This document shows, piece after piece, positions 48,099-57,771 of a DNA stretch of 64,000 nt; the stretch's first letter is position 1, and each line of letters opens with the position of its first letter. Under the pieces are notes generated by a model that was not told where the DNA came from, ran no database searches, and saw nothing but the letters and a program-made list of their open reading frames with translations. The stretch spans positions 1-64,000 of the forward strand of contig NZ_SSMX01000036.1 in the NCBI RefSeq assembly GCF_004799515.1. Reading direction: 5' to 3'. The position numbers were made by a program, and so were the translations under genes. The stretch comes from Phenylobacterium sp. Lineage in GTDB: Bacteria > Pseudomonadota > Alphaproteobacteria > Caulobacterales > Caulobacteraceae.

Positions 48099-48755
48099 TC
48101 ATGGCGTGCCCTGGAACACCCGGTAGCCCTGGATCCCGGCGATGGCGAGCATCTCCTTGTCGCCGGCCGTGTCGCCGTAGGCGGCGCGGATCTCCACGTC
48201 GCCGAAGGCCGCCCTCAGGCGGATGACCTTTTCGGGGCCGCGGCAGTTGGGTGTGGCGAAGCCGCCGGTGACCCGGTCCTGCGCGTCGAAGGCCAGTTCG
48301 GTGCCCAGGAGGGCGTCGGCGCCCAGCCCTCGGGCGAAGGGCCCCACGACGAGGTCCGGCGAGGCGGTGACGATGACCAGCCGCACAGGCTGGGTGCGCC
48401 AGCGCTTCCAGGCGGCCACGGCGTCCGGCCGGAACAGGCTGCGGGAGACCTGGCCGGCGAAGGCGCGGGCGTCGGCCTCCAGCACGGCGCGCGGCACGCC
48501 GCGCAGGAACTCCCGCGTCGCCGCGGCCTTGATCCGCCCGCGGTCGCGGTGGACCAGGTAGGCGAGGGCGGCCGGGATCAGCCGGATCATCCCCGCGGCA
48601 TAGCGCCTCTGTCCGGCGCGCCATTTCAGGAAGGCGGTGAAGCTGTCCTTGACCGTCAGTGTGCCGTCGAAATCGAAGGCCACGATCGGGCGGAGCGCGA
48701 TGGGTTCTTCGCCGAGGGCGGAGCCGGCCTCTGTGAGGGGCTGGTCTTGTCCCAT
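48099..48755 (-). CDS. cicA: HAD-superfamily phosphatase CicA
   Basis: This is a HAD-IB hydrolase of 218 residues with motif I VAFDFDGTLT (nucleophile Asp28, acid Asp30), motif II VIVTASPD and motif IV AYGDTAGDKEML. In Caulobacter crescentus cicA lies between clpP and clpX, encodes this kind of phosphatase, and its level affects growth and shape. Position and family match. It is divergent from clpX with 222 bases between. Confidence 0.9.
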   Translation of the reverse strand: MGQDQPLTEAGSALGEEPIALRPIVAFDFDGTLTVKDSFTAFLKWRAGQRRYAAGMIRLIPAALAYLVHRDRGRIKAAATREFLRGVPRAVLEADARAFAGQVSRSLFRPDAVAAWKRWRTQPVRLVIVTASPDLVVGPFARGLGADALLGTELAFDAQDRVTGGFATPNCRGPEKVIRLRAAFGDVEIRAAYGDTAGDKEMLAIAGIQGYRVFQGTP

Positions 48756-48977
48756 TTCGGCCTGTTTCCCATCTAAGATGTTATCGTGCCCGAGAGTCGG
48801 GCGATGCGCCGCCGATTGTCGCGATACCGCGCCAAGGCTTGTGATCCGGGGCGGGATCGAGGAATGTCAAGACTTAGACAACCCGCGGCGCGTAGTTTGC
48901 ATTTGATTGTGCGGCGATGTCCGCGGGGCGATCTGGGCTAAGGCGCCGTCGGATCGCCTAGAGAGTGAGAACCGACC

Positions 48978-50240
48978 ATGACAAAGGCCGCAAGCGGGGA
49001 CTCCAAGAGCACACTGTATTGCTCTTTCTGCGGCAAGAGCCAGCATGAGGTCCGCAAGCTTATCGCGGGCCCGACCGTGTTCATCTGTGATGAATGCGTC
49101 GAGCTGTGCATGGATATCATCCGCGAAGAACACAAGATCTCCTTCGTTAAGTCGAAGGACGGCGTCCCGACTCCGAAGGAAATCCGCGAAGTCCTCGACG
49201 ATTACGTGATCGGGCAGGACCACGCCAAGAAGGTGCTGTCGGTTGCGGTGCACAACCACTACAAGCGCCTGAACCACGCGACGAAGAATAACGACGTCGA
49301 GCTGGGCAAGGCCAACATCCTGCTGATCGGCCCGACGGGCACCGGCAAGACGCTGCTGGCGCAGACTCTGGCTCGAATCATCGACGTGCCGTTCACCGTC
49401 GCCGACGCCACGACGCTCACCGAAGCCGGTTATGTCGGCGAGGACGTCGAAAATATCATCCTGAAGCTGCTGCAGTCCGCCGACTACAACGTCGAGCGCG
49501 CGCAGCGCGGCATCGTCTACATCGACGAGGTCGACAAGATCAGCCGCAAGTCCGACAACCCGTCCATCACCCGCGACGTGTCGGGCGAGGGCGTGCAGCA
49601 GGCGTTGCTGAAGATCATGGAAGGCACCGTCGCCTCCGTGCCGCCGCAGGGCGGGCGCAAGCATCCGCAGCAGGAGTTCCTGCAGGTCGACACCACCAAC
49701 ATCCTGTTCATCTGCGGCGGCGCTTTCGCGGGCCTGGAGAAGATCATCTCCGCACGCGGCCAGGGCACCTCCATCGGCTTCGGCGCCAAGGTCTCCGACC
49801 CGGACGAGCGCCGCACGGGCGAGATCTTCCGTCAGGTGGAACCCGACGATCTGCTGCGCTTCGGCCTGATCCCGGAGTTCGTCGGCCGCCTGCCGGTGAT
49901 CGCCACCCTGGACGACCTGGACGAGAAGGCCCTGGTGAAGATCCTCACCGAGCCGAAGAACGCCTTCGTCAAGCAGTACGTGCGCCTGTTCGACATGGAG
50001 AACGTCGGCCTCACCTTCACCGACGACGCCCTGAACGCCGTGGCCCGCAAGGCCATCGCGCGCAAGACCGGCGCGCGGGGCCTGCGCTCGATCCTGGAGG
50101 CCATCCTGCTCGACACCATGTACGAGCTGCCCACCTACGACGGGGTCGAAGAGGTGGTGGTCAACGCCGAGGTCGTGGAAGGCCGCGCCCAGCCGCTGAT
50201 CATCTACGCCGAACGCCGCGACAAGGGCGGCGCGGCCTAG
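48978..50240 (+). CDS. clpX: ATP-dependent Clp protease ATPase subunit ClpX
   Basis: ClpX unfolds substrates for ClpP. The 420-residue protein has the N-terminal C4 zinc domain ([25 protein letters not shown]), Walker A GPTGTGKT, Walker [10 protein letters not shown], the pore loop in YVGEDVEN, the IGF loop in TSIGFGAKV that docks ClpP, and sensor residues. The length is standard. A clear intrinsic terminator follows 23 bases after the stop. Confidence 0.98.
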   Translation: MTKAASGDSKSTLYCSFCGKSQHEVRKLIAGPTVFICDECVELCMDIIREEHKISFVKSKDGVPTPKEIREVLDDYVIGQDHAKKVLSVAVHNHYKRLNHATKNNDVELGKANILLIGPTGTGKTLLAQTLARIIDVPFTVADATTLTEAGYVGEDVENIILKLLQSADYNVERAQRGIVYIDEVDKISRKSDNPSITRDVSGEGVQQALLKIMEGTVASVPPQGGRKHPQQEFLQVDTTNILFICGGAFAGLEKIISARGQGTSIGFGAKVSDPDERRTGEIFRQVEPDDLLRFGLIPEFVGRLPVIATLDDLDEKALVKILTEPKNAFVKQYVRLFDMENVGLTFTDDALNAVARKAIARKTGARGLRSILEAILLDTMYELPTYDGVEEVVVNAEVVEGRAQPLIIYAERRDKGGAA

Positions 50241-50262
50241 CCACTACGCCGGACAGACAACG

Positions 50263-50292
50263 AAGGCCCCGCTGGTGACGGCGGGGCTTTTT
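50263..50292 (+). terminator. clpX: Intrinsic terminator after clpX
   Basis: A 7-bp stem GCCCCGC / GCGGGGC (50266-50272 and 50281-50287) with an 8-base loop is followed immediately by TTTTT. Two A-T pairs and one G-T wobble can extend the stem base. This is a canonical Rho-independent terminator 23 bases after the clpX stop. Confidence 0.9.
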
Positions 50293-50309
50293 CGTGCGCG
50301 AAATCGGCC

Positions 50310-50690
50310 ATGGCGATCCTCGACCTCGACCACATCAACATCCGCACGATGGAGCTTGCGCGGACGCGGGCCTTCTTCACCGAGGTCCTGGGCTTGACCG
50401 TCGGCTGGCGGCCGGACTTTTCCTTCGGCGGGGCCTGGCTCTACGCCGGCGACAAGGACGTGGTTCACCTCGTGGAGGTGAGCCGGGCGGGCGTGGCGTC
50501 GCGCGGATCGGCCCTCGACCACTTCGCCTTCGCCATCGATGACTATGACGAGGCCAAGCGCCGCCTGGACGCCGCCGGCCTGAGCTACGAGGCCGGCGAG
50601 GCGCCGAACGGCGGCATCCGGCAACTGTTCGTCACCGAGTTGAACGGCGTGACCATCGAGCTGAACTGCCGCGAACCGGCCCGGCCGTGA
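50310..50690 (+). CDS. VOC-family (glyoxalase/dioxygenase fold) protein
   Basis: This 126-residue protein has two beta-alpha-beta-beta-beta units (DLDHINIRTMELARTRAFFT; LDHFAFAIDDYDEAKRRLDA). Likely metal ligands are His8, a second His in ALDHFAF, and Glu near 119 in GVTIELN, typical of VOC enzymes. The substrate is unknown. The stop overlaps the next start (GTGA). It begins a cluster of four accessory genes between clpX and lon. Confidence 0.87.
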   Translation: MAILDLDHINIRTMELARTRAFFTEVLGLTVGWRPDFSFGGAWLYAGDKDVVHLVEVSRAGVASRGSALDHFAFAIDDYDEAKRRLDAAGLSYEAGEAPNGGIRQLFVTELNGVTIELNCREPARP

Positions 50691-52072
50691 GCGGCGAGGG
50701 CCGCCCGTCGCGCGCGGCCTGGGTGCTGGCGGGCACGGTGCTGGGCTCGGCCATGGCCTTCATCGACAGCTCTGCGGTCAACCTGACCCTGCCGGTGATC
50801 CAGCAGCAGCTGGGCGGCGGGGTCGAAGCGGCCCAGTGGATCATGAACGCCTACGCGCTGTTCCTCAGCGCCCTGGTGCTGGCCGGTGGGGCGGCGGCCG
50901 ACCGCTACGGCCGCAAGCGGGTGTTCGTGGTGGGCGTGGGGGTGTTCACCTTCGCCTCGGCGGCGTGCGGCCTGGCGCCCAGTCTGCCGGCGCTGATCGC
51001 CGCGCGGGCCTTGCAGGGCGCCGGCGCGGCCCTGCTGACGCCGGCCAGCCTGGCCCTGTTGGGCGCGGCCTATGACGCCAAGGGCCGTGGCCAGGCGGTC
51101 GGGGTCTGGGCCGGGGCCAGCGGCCTGACCAGCGCCGTGGGCCCGGTGCTGGGCGGCTGGTTGACCCAGGCGATCAGCTGGCGGGCGGTGTTCTTCATCA
51201 ACGTGCCGGTGGCCGCCGTCGCGGTCTGGCTGGTGCTGGCCAACGCCAAGGAGAGCAAGGGCGCGCGATCCGGGCCGGTGGACGTCGCCGGCGCGGCGGC
51301 GGTGACCGCGGGCCTGGCGGCGATCACCTGGGCTTTGACCGTGGCGCCGAAGCAGGGACCGGACGTCTGGGTCCTGGCCGCCGGCGGGCTGGGCGTGGCG
51401 GCGCTCGCGGCCTTCCTGGTCATCGAGCGGCGGGCGGAGAATCCGATGATGCCGCTGAAGCTCTTCAAGTCCGCGACCTTCTCGGGCGTCAACGCCCTGA
51501 CGCTGGCGCTCTACGCGGCCTTGGGCGGCGCGCTCTTCCTGCTGCCGTTCGAGCTGATCCGTGCTCACGGTTATCCGCCGTCCATGGCCGGCGCGGCCCT
51601 GCTGCCGCTCTCGATCGGACTGGGAGTGCTGTCGCCGCTCGCCGGGCGGCTCGCTTCGAGGATCGGGGCGCGGCGGATGCTGATCGTCGGGCCGCTGCTG
51701 GTGGGCGCGGGCTTCCTGACGCTGGCCCTGAGCAGCGCGATCCGCAGCTATTGGACGGGCGTCTTCCCGGGCCTCGCCGTGCTGGCGCTGGGCATGGGGA
51801 TATCCGTGGCCCCACTCACCGACGCCGTCCTGACTGCGGTGCCGGACGAGTACGAGGGCGCCGCCGCCGGCATCAACAACGCCGTGGCCCGGGTCGCGGG
51901 CCTGCTGGCGGTGGCCCTGGTGGGGTTCGTGGTGGGCGGCGCCGACGCGGCCTCGGTCTCGGCGGGCTACCGCGAGGCGATGATCGCCGCGGCGGTCGCC
52001 TGCGCCTTGGCGGCGGGAATCGCGGCGCTGACGGTGCGCGGGTCCCCAAATCGGGTTGCGAAGCCCGCCTAG
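50687..52072 (+). CDS. MFS drug-efflux transporter, DHA2 (14-helix) family
   Basis: This 461-residue permease has about fourteen hydrophobic helices and DHA2 landmarks: FIDSSAVNLTLPVIQQQL in helix 1, the motif A-like ADRYGRKRVF, and motif C-like GPVLGGWLTQAISWRAVFFI. It probably exports drugs or metabolites by proton antiport. The GTG start at 50687 is coupled to the VOC gene, suggesting a linked detoxification pair, though this is inference. Confidence 0.9.
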   Translation: MSGEGRPSRAAWVLAGTVLGSAMAFIDSSAVNLTLPVIQQQLGGGVEAAQWIMNAYALFLSALVLAGGAAADRYGRKRVFVVGVGVFTFASAACGLAPSLPALIAARALQGAGAALLTPASLALLGAAYDAKGRGQAVGVWAGASGLTSAVGPVLGGWLTQAISWRAVFFINVPVAAVAVWLVLANAKESKGARSGPVDVAGAAAVTAGLAAITWALTVAPKQGPDVWVLAAGGLGVAALAAFLVIERRAENPMMPLKLFKSATFSGVNALTLALYAALGGALFLLPFELIRAHGYPPSMAGAALLPLSIGLGVLSPLAGRLASRIGARRMLIVGPLLVGAGFLTLALSSAIRSYWTGVFPGLAVLALGMGISVAPLTDAVLTAVPDEYEGAAAGINNAVARVAGLLAVALVGFVVGGADAASVSAGYREAMIAAAVACALAAGIAALTVRGSPNRVAKPA

Positions 52073-52133
52073 GTTGCCCGCGAGGGCGCCCAGGTTGCTT
52101 GCCAGGGTATGACCATCGTCATCTAATGCGCCC

Positions 52134-52859
52134 ATGGCGGAACGGGCAGTCATCGTCATCGGCGCGGGAGACGCCCTGGGCGGGGCCATCGCCCGGCGGT
52201 TCGCCCGCGAGGGCTTGGCCGCCGTCATCGTCCGCCGCCATGCCGACCAGCTGGAGACCCTGACGGAGGCCATCCGCGCGGCCGGCGGCGAGGCGCACCC
52301 CTTCGGCGTCGATGCCCGCCAGGAAGACCAGATGGTGGCCCTGTTCGAGAAGGTCGAGGCGGAGATCGCGCCGGTCGAGGTCTGCGTCTTCAACATCGGA
52401 GCCAACGTCCGCTTCCCGATCGCCGAGACCACGGCGCGGGTGTTCACCAAGGTCTGGGAGATGGCCTGCTTCTCCGGCTTCCTGGCCGGACGCGAGGCCG
52501 CCAAACGGATGACGCCGCGCGGACGGGGCACCATCCTCTTCACCGGCGCCACCGCCAGCGTACGCGGCCGCGAGGGCTTCGCCGCCTTTGCCGCGGCCAA
52601 GCACGGCCTGCGGGCCGTGGCCCAGAGCATGGCGCGCGAACTAGGGCCGCGGGGCGTGCACGTGGCCCACACCATCATTGACGGGGCCATCGACACCGCC
52701 TGGATCGCCGAAAACTTCCCCGACCGCTACGCGCTGAAGGCCGAGGATGGCATCCTCAATCCCGACCACATCGCCGAGGCCTACTGGACGTTGCACGTCC
52801 AGCCCCGCGACGCCTGGACCCACGAACTCGATCTCAGACCCTGGATGGAGGCCTGGTGA
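52134..52859 (+). CDS. SDR-family protein lacking the catalytic Tyr
   Basis: This 241-residue Rossmann protein has the dinucleotide motif VIGAGDALGGAIA and NIGANVRF in place of NNAG. The canonical YxxxK is FAAAK (Phe152, Lys156), and the Ser position is not clear (FTGATASVRG). I recall a subfamily with the same Phe, so this is probably inherited and not a sequencing error. It may bind cofactor without ordinary dehydrogenase chemistry or use another residue. It abuts the isomerase gene by zero bases and is likely in the same operon. Confidence 0.87.
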   Translation: MAERAVIVIGAGDALGGAIARRFAREGLAAVIVRRHADQLETLTEAIRAAGGEAHPFGVDARQEDQMVALFEKVEAEIAPVEVCVFNIGANVRFPIAETTARVFTKVWEMACFSGFLAGREAAKRMTPRGRGTILFTGATASVRGREGFAAFAAAKHGLRAVAQSMARELGPRGVHVAHTIIDGAIDTAWIAENFPDRYALKAEDGILNPDHIAEAYWTLHVQPRDAWTHELDLRPWMEAW

Positions 52860-53447
52860 ATGGCCAAGACCGTGGAGTTCCTGTTCGATTTCGGCAGCCC
52901 GGCCAGCTACCTGGCCTACAAGCGGCTGCCGGAGCTCAGGTCCCGCACCGGGGCGCGCATCGACTATGTCCCCATGCTGCTGGGCGGGGTGTTCAAGGCC
53001 ACCGGCAACGCCTCGCCCGCCGCGATCCCCGCCAAGGGCCGCTGGATGAACGCCGACCTGCGCCGCTGGGCCGACCGGCATGGCACCGAGTTCCACCAGA
53101 ACCCCTTCTTCCCGATCAACACCCTGCACCTGATGCGCGGCGCCGCGGGCCTGGCGGAGGACACCCGCTTCCTCAGCTATTGCGACGCGGTGTTCGACGC
53201 CATGTGGTGCGAGCCGAAGAACCTAGGCGATCCGGCCGAGCTCGCCCCTGTGCTGCGCCGTGCGGGGCTGGACGCCCAGGACTTCAAGACCCTGGTCGAA
53301 CGCGAAGATGTGAAGGCGCGGCTGAAGGCGGTCACGGAGCAGGCGGTCGAGCGCGGCGTCTTCGGCGCCCCGACCTTCTTCGTGGGCGAGGAGATGTTCT
53401 TCGGCCAGGACCGGATGGACTTCGTGGAGGCGGCTCTAGCGGCCTGA
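52860..53447 (+). CDS. 2-hydroxychromene-2-carboxylate isomerase family, DsbA fold
   Basis: This 195-residue glutathione-dependent isomerase relative starts VEFLFDFGSPASYLAYKRL, where the Ser in FGSPASY replaces the DsbA cysteine as in HCCA isomerases. It contains NPFFPINTLHLMRG and the cis-Pro loop GVFGAPTFFVGEEMFFGQDR. Family members act in naphthalene and aromatic breakdown, but here only an SDR gene accompanies it. The start is immediately after the SDR stop. Confidence 0.9.
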   Translation: MAKTVEFLFDFGSPASYLAYKRLPELRSRTGARIDYVPMLLGGVFKATGNASPAAIPAKGRWMNADLRRWADRHGTEFHQNPFFPINTLHLMRGAAGLAEDTRFLSYCDAVFDAMWCEPKNLGDPAELAPVLRRAGLDAQDFKTLVEREDVKARLKAVTEQAVERGVFGAPTFFVGEEMFFGQDRMDFVEAALAA

Positions 53448-53763
53448 CGCGAGCTGCCCGTCGGGGCCGCATCTTGTTCCGCTTTCACCGCAAACCTACA
53501 TCTCATGGCAAGGGTCGGGGCATAGTTTTGCGCAAACCGACGCGACTTCACCGCTCAGCTGAGGTGCGGATCGCGCTGGGACCCAGTGTCGCGCAAAGGC
53601 ATTGCTCCGCTTGAACCGTGGGCCAAACGGTCCACATAAATCACCGAAAGCCGTCGCCTACGGGGACGGACGGATCGTCCGACTCAAACGCATCGTCTGA
53701 GTGACCGCGATCCTATAGACCGGGCTGCGACGTCAACGCGGCCGGTCAGGAGTTTGAGGCATC
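53448..53763. other. Intergenic region upstream of lon
   Basis: This 316-base gap holds no convincing gene. A possible heat-shock promoter lies at 53610-53637, listed separately. The rest shows no strong repeat, RNA gene or hairpin with T-run. Confidence 0.5.
53610..53637 (+). promoter_or_regulatory. lon: Candidate heat-shock (RpoH) promoter for lon
   Basis: CTTGAA (53610-53615), 16 bases, then CCACAT (53632-53637) resembles the RpoH promoter pattern (CTTGAA ... CCCCATNT) with mismatches in the -10. It is 126 bases before the lon start. lon is a classic heat-shock gene, so the position is sensible, but the -10 match is imperfect and spacing is at the long end. Confidence 0.45.
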
Positions 53764-56160
53764 ATGTCCGAGATCAAGATCCTACCGATCCTGCCATTGC
53801 GGGACATCGTCGTTTTCCCCCACCAGCCGGTGCCGCTGTTCGTCGGCCGCGAGAAGTCCGTTCGGGCGTTGGAAGAGGCGATGAAGAACGAAGGCAAGCA
53901 GATCCTGCTGGCCACCCAGAAGGACAAGGACGACGACGATCCGGCGCCCGACGGCATCTATGACGTCGGCGTGGTCGCCACCGTCCTGCAACTGCTCAAG
54001 CTGCCCGACGGCACCGTCAAGGTGCTGGTCGAGGGCAAGGCGCGCGCCGGCGTCTCGCGCTTCACCGCCGAGAGCGAGTTCTATGAAGCCGAGATCGCCT
54101 ATGTGGCGGAAGACGGCGCCGGCTCGGCCGAGGCCGAGGCGCTCAGCCGCGCGGTCGTCGAGCAGTTCGAAAATTATGTGAAGCTGAACAAGAAGGTGCC
54201 GCCCGAGGCGCTGGCCGCCATCCCGCAGATCGACAACCCCGGGGAACTGGCCGACCGCATCGCGTCCCACCTGTCGGTGAAGATCGCCGAGAAGCAGCAG
54301 CTTCTGGAAATCTTCAACGTCGTCAAGCGCCTGGAGAAGGTCTACGCCCTGATGGAGGGCGAAATCTCGGTCATGCAGACCGAGAAGAAGATCCGCAACC
54401 GCGTGAAGCGGCAGATGGAGAAGACCCAGCGCGAGTACTATCTGAACGAGCAGATGAAGGCGATCCAGCGCGAGCTGGGCGAGCAGGACGATCAGCGCGA
54501 CGAGCTGCTCGAGCTCGAAAAGCGCATCAAGAAGACCAAGCTCTCCAAGGAAGCCCGCGCCAAGGCCGACAGCGAGCTGAAGAAGCTGCGCAACATGAGC
54601 CCGATGTCGGCGGAATCCACCGTCGTGCGGAACTACCTCGACTGGCTGCTGTCGATCCCGTGGGGCAAGGCCAAGGTGAAGCCCATCGACCTGCAGAAGG
54701 CCGAGGACATCCTGGAAGCCGACCACTACGGCCTGGAGAAGGTCAAGGAACGGATCCTGGAGTACCTGGCGGTGCAGAGCCGCGTGGGCTCGCTGAAGGG
54801 CCCGATCCTGTGCCTCGTCGGTCCCCCCGGGGTCGGCAAGACCTCGCTCGGCCGCTCGATCGCCAAGGCCACCGGCCGCGAGTTCGTGCGCGTCTCCCTG
54901 GGCGGCGTGCGGGACGAGGCCGAGATCCGCGGCCACCGCCGGACCTACATCGGCTCCATGCCCGGCAAGATCATCCAGTCGATGAAGAAGGCCAAGTCGA
55001 CCAACGCCTTCTTCCTGCTGGACGAGATCGACAAGATGGGCGCCGACTGGCGGGGCGACCCGTCCTCGGCCCTGCTCGAGGTGCTGGACCCGGCGCAGAA
55101 CTCCACCTTCGCCGACCACTACCTGGAAGTCGACTACGACCTGTCGCCGGTGATGTTCGTCACCACGGCCAACAGCCTGAACATGCCTCAGCCGCTGCTG
55201 GACCGCATGGAGATCATCCGCATCCCCGGCTACACCGAGGACGAGAAGGTCGAGATCGCCAAGCGGCACATCCTGCCGAAGGTGACCAAGGACCACGGGC
55301 TGAAGCCGGAAGAGTTCATCGTGCCGGACCAGGCGGTCCGCGACCTGATCCGCTACTACACCCGCGAGAGCGGCGTGCGGTCGCTGGAGCGGGAACTGGG
55401 CAACCTGGCCCGCAAGACGGTCCGCGACCTGGCGCGTGAGAACCTGCTCACCGTGACCATCGACCAGGACCGGTTGGCCAAGTACGCCGGCATTCGGAAG
55501 TACAAGTACGGCGAAATGGACGCCGAGGATCAGGTCGGGATCATCACCGGCCTGGCCTACACCGACTTCGGCGGCGACATCCTGACCATCGAGGCCGTCA
55601 AGATGCCGGGCAAGGGCCGCATGACGGTCACCGGCAATCTGAAGGACGTGATGAAGGAGTCGATCTCGGCGGCGAACTCGTTCGTGCGCAGCCGGGCCAC
55701 CAAGTTCGGCCTCGAACCGCCAAGCTTCGAGCGGACCGACGTCCACATCCACGTGCCGGACGGCGCCACGCCCAAGGACGGCCCGTCCGCCGGCGCGGCC
55801 ATGGCCACGGCCATCGTCTCAGTTCTGACCGGGATCCCGATCAAGAAGGAAATCGCCATGACCGGCGAGGTCACTCTGCGGGGCCGGGTCACCGCCATCG
55901 GCGGCCTGAAGGAGAAGCTGCTCGCGGCCCTGCGCTCCGGCGTCAAGACCGTGCTGATCCCGACGGAGAACGAGAAGGACCTGGCCGACATCCCGGAAAA
56001 CGTGAAGGTCGGCATGAAGATCATCCCGGTCTCGACGATGGACGAGGTGCTCAGCCACGCGCTGACCCGCCAGCCGGTGGCGATCGAGTGGTCCGAGGCT
56101 GACGCGCCGCCGGTCTCTGTTGCAGACGACGCTGATGTTGAAACAGTCCTGACACACTAG
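53764..56160 (+). CDS. lon: ATP-dependent protease Lon
   Basis: Lon degrades misfolded and regulatory proteins, in Caulobacter including CcrM and DnaA. The 798-residue protein has an N-terminal LON domain ([20 protein letters not shown]), a coiled region, an AAA+ module with Walker [10 protein letters not shown], Walker [13 protein letters not shown], and a C-terminal serine-lysine protease with DGPSAGAAM (Ser675) and the Lys near 718. The length is normal for a bacterial LonA. A strong hairpin follows the stop. Confidence 0.98.
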   Translation: MSEIKILPILPLRDIVVFPHQPVPLFVGREKSVRALEEAMKNEGKQILLATQKDKDDDDPAPDGIYDVGVVATVLQLLKLPDGTVKVLVEGKARAGVSRFTAESEFYEAEIAYVAEDGAGSAEAEALSRAVVEQFENYVKLNKKVPPEALAAIPQIDNPGELADRIASHLSVKIAEKQQLLEIFNVVKRLEKVYALMEGEISVMQTEKKIRNRVKRQMEKTQREYYLNEQMKAIQRELGEQDDQRDELLELEKRIKKTKLSKEARAKADSELKKLRNMSPMSAESTVVRNYLDWLLSIPWGKAKVKPIDLQKAEDILEADHYGLEKVKERILEYLAVQSRVGSLKGPILCLVGPPGVGKTSLGRSIAKATGREFVRVSLGGVRDEAEIRGHRRTYIGSMPGKIIQSMKKAKSTNAFFLLDEIDKMGADWRGDPSSALLEVLDPAQNSTFADHYLEVDYDLSPVMFVTTANSLNMPQPLLDRMEIIRIPGYTEDEKVEIAKRHILPKVTKDHGLKPEEFIVPDQAVRDLIRYYTRESGVRSLERELGNLARKTVRDLARENLLTVTIDQDRLAKYAGIRKYKYGEMDAEDQVGIITGLAYTDFGGDILTIEAVKMPGKGRMTVTGNLKDVMKESISAANSFVRSRATKFGLEPPSFERTDVHIHVPDGATPKDGPSAGAAMATAIVSVLTGIPIKKEIAMTGEVTLRGRVTAIGGLKEKLLAALRSGVKTVLIPTENEKDLADIPENVKVGMKIIPVSTMDEVLSHALTRQPVAIEWSEADAPPVSVADDADVETVLTH

Positions 56161-56186
56161 GAACCGATCACATCTTATGTCATCGG

Positions 56187-56213
56187 GCGGCGCGGGAGCG
56201 ATTCCCGCGCCGC
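56187..56213 (+). terminator. lon: Hairpin terminator after lon
   Basis: A perfect 11-bp inverted repeat GCGGCGCGGGA / TCCCGCGCCGC with a 5-base loop lies 27 bases after the lon stop. It is followed by TGTCGTTT, a weak T-tract, so it may be a terminator or a stabilising 3' hairpin. Confidence 0.7.
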
Positions 56214-56313
56214 TGTCGTTTGACGGCTACGCTTGGACATGCCTTGATTCGGCCAGGTGGGGGCCTGGCTGGGGGGGCTTCCGCCGATAACAAGAACAGG
56301 GTGGGAGAACGAC

Positions 56314-56589
56314 ATGACCAAGGCCGAACTCGTCGCGGAGATGGCGGACAAGGCGGGCTTGAACAAGGCGCAGGCCAAGGTGGCCCTGGACGCCTTCATC
56401 TCGTCGGTGTCGACGTCGCTCAAGGCGGGCAAGGAAGTGCGTCTGGTGGGATTCGGCAGCTTCGTGCCGATCAAGCGGCCGGCGGGGACCGCGCGCAATC
56501 CGCGCACGGGGGAAACCGTGAAGCGCAAGGCCCAAGCGACCTGCCGCTTCCGCGTCGGCGATGCGCTGAAGGACGTCCTGAACAGCTGA
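56314..56589 (+). CDS. hup: DNA-binding protein HU
   Basis: This 91-residue nucleoid protein begins MTKAELVAEMADKAGLNKAQ and has the HU signature GFGSFVPIKRPAGTARNPRT with the DNA-intercalating Pro in RNPRTG. Beyond one Cys near 76 there is nothing odd. Location after lon is a common order in proteobacteria. An intrinsic terminator follows. Confidence 0.97.
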   Translation: MTKAELVAEMADKAGLNKAQAKVALDAFISSVSTSLKAGKEVRLVGFGSFVPIKRPAGTARNPRTGETVKRKAQATCRFRVGDALKDVLNS

Positions 56590-56609
56590 GCGTCGCAATG
56601 CCCTGAAAC

Positions 56610-56639
56610 GGCGGCTGTCCCACGGGCGGCCGCCTTTTT
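56610..56639 (+). terminator. hup: Intrinsic terminator after hup
   Basis: Stem GGCGGC (56610-56615) pairs with GCCGCC (56629-56634), with a 13-base loop able to form extra C-G pairs, followed by TTTTT at 56635-56639. It lies 20 bases after the hup stop. Confidence 0.85.
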
Positions 56640-56712
56640 CGTGGTTCCGCGCCCCTCCTTTTCTTGGTTCCGCACGAAGGGCGGCCTGGTCTAGAAGCCG
56701 CTGAAGGTCCAA

Positions 56713-56789
56713 GGGCGGCTAGCTCAGCTGGTTAGAGCGCCTGGTTTACACCCAGGAGGTCGGGGGTTCGAACCCCTCGCCGCCCACCA
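56713..56789 (+). tRNA. tRNA-Val (anticodon TAC)
   Basis: This 77-base gene forms a full cloverleaf. The acceptor GGGCGGC pairs with GCCGCCC (56779-56785). The D arm has the usual TAGCTCAG box. The anticodon stem CCTGG / CCAGG encloses loop TTTACAC with anticodon TAC, which reads GUA-type valine codons. The T arm contains GGTTCGAAC. The discriminator A and CCA are encoded at 56786-56789. Confidence 0.97.
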
Positions 56790-56811
56790 ATCTTCCGAAA
56801 GGCCCCCGATC

Positions 56812-57705
56812 ATGCTCCGCTGGGTGATGGTTCTGGGGGTGGTGATGAGCACGACCATGGCCTTTGCCGGACCCGCGCCGATCTCCGCCTACCAGAGCCA
56901 GCCGCGCCATCGGCCGGACGCCGAGGTCCGCTATGGCCCCGCGCCGGCGCAGGTCGCCGAGCTCTACCTGCCGAAGAGCAAGCTCTCCCCGCATCCGGTG
57001 GTGGTTCTGCTGCACGGCGGCTGCTTCCTGAAGGAATACGAGGGTTTCGCCCAGGTGAGCGCCATCGCCGCCGACCTGGCCGCGCGGGGATACGCGGTCT
57101 GGAACCTGGAGTACCGCAAGCTGGGCGAGGCCGGGGCGGGCTATCCGGGCACCTTCCAGGACGTGGCGACGGGCATCGACCGCTTGCGAGCCGAGGCGCC
57201 GAAGTACGGTCTCGACCTGGGCCGCGTCATCGCCGTCGGCCATTCGGCGGGTGGGCACCTGGCGCTGTGGGCCGCCGCTCGCGGCCGGCTGCCGGCGTCG
57301 AGCCCGCTGCATACGGCCGACCCGGTGAAGATCCGCGCGGTGATCAGCCTGGCCGGGATCGGCGACCTGCAAGGGCAGGGGCGGGCCTTCGCCCTGCCAT
57401 GCGGCGACGACACCATCGACCGCCTGGTCGACACGGCCCACCGCAATCAGCCCTTCGCCGACACCTCGCCGGCCGAGCTCCTGCCGACGGGCGCCAAGGT
57501 GGTGATGGTCCACGGGGTCTATGACGCGGTGATGCCACCCTACACCGGCCTCGACTACGCCGAGAAGGTCCGCCGGGCCGGCGACCACGCCGACGTGGTG
57601 ACCATCCCCGACGCCGGCCACTTCGACCTGGTGATCCCCACGACGGCCGCATGGGGCGAGGTCGCCGCGGTCCTCGACCGCGAAATGAAAGCCCTGTCGC
57701 CTTGA
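56812..57705 (+). CDS. Exported alpha/beta hydrolase (esterase type)
   Basis: This 297-residue protein has a signal peptide (LRWVMVLGVVMSTTMAFA). Its fold shows the oxyanion motif LLHGGCFLKEY, the nucleophile elbow VGHSAGGHLA (Ser145), a late Asp in HGVYDAVMPP and the His in AGHFDLV. The BD-FAE/esterase-lipase group fits. The real substrate is unknown. The gene starts 22 bases after the tRNA end. Confidence 0.9.
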   Translation: MLRWVMVLGVVMSTTMAFAGPAPISAYQSQPRHRPDAEVRYGPAPAQVAELYLPKSKLSPHPVVVLLHGGCFLKEYEGFAQVSAIAADLAARGYAVWNLEYRKLGEAGAGYPGTFQDVATGIDRLRAEAPKYGLDLGRVIAVGHSAGGHLALWAAARGRLPASSPLHTADPVKIRAVISLAGIGDLQGQGRAFALPCGDDTIDRLVDTAHRNQPFADTSPAELLPTGAKVVMVHGVYDAVMPPYTGLDYAEKVRRAGDHADVVTIPDAGHFDLVIPTTAAWGEVAAVLDREMKALSP

Positions 57706-57771
57706 GCGACACGACGACTTCCGCGCGCATCAGCTTTCGTGCCTAACTCGCGGACGCCTCGCGGAGATTCT

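Noticed and set aside
48787-48802. GCCCGA / TCGGGC hairpin between cicA and clpX
   Set aside because: Six-bp stem with 3-base loop and no T-run in a divergent promoter region; too weak to assign a role.
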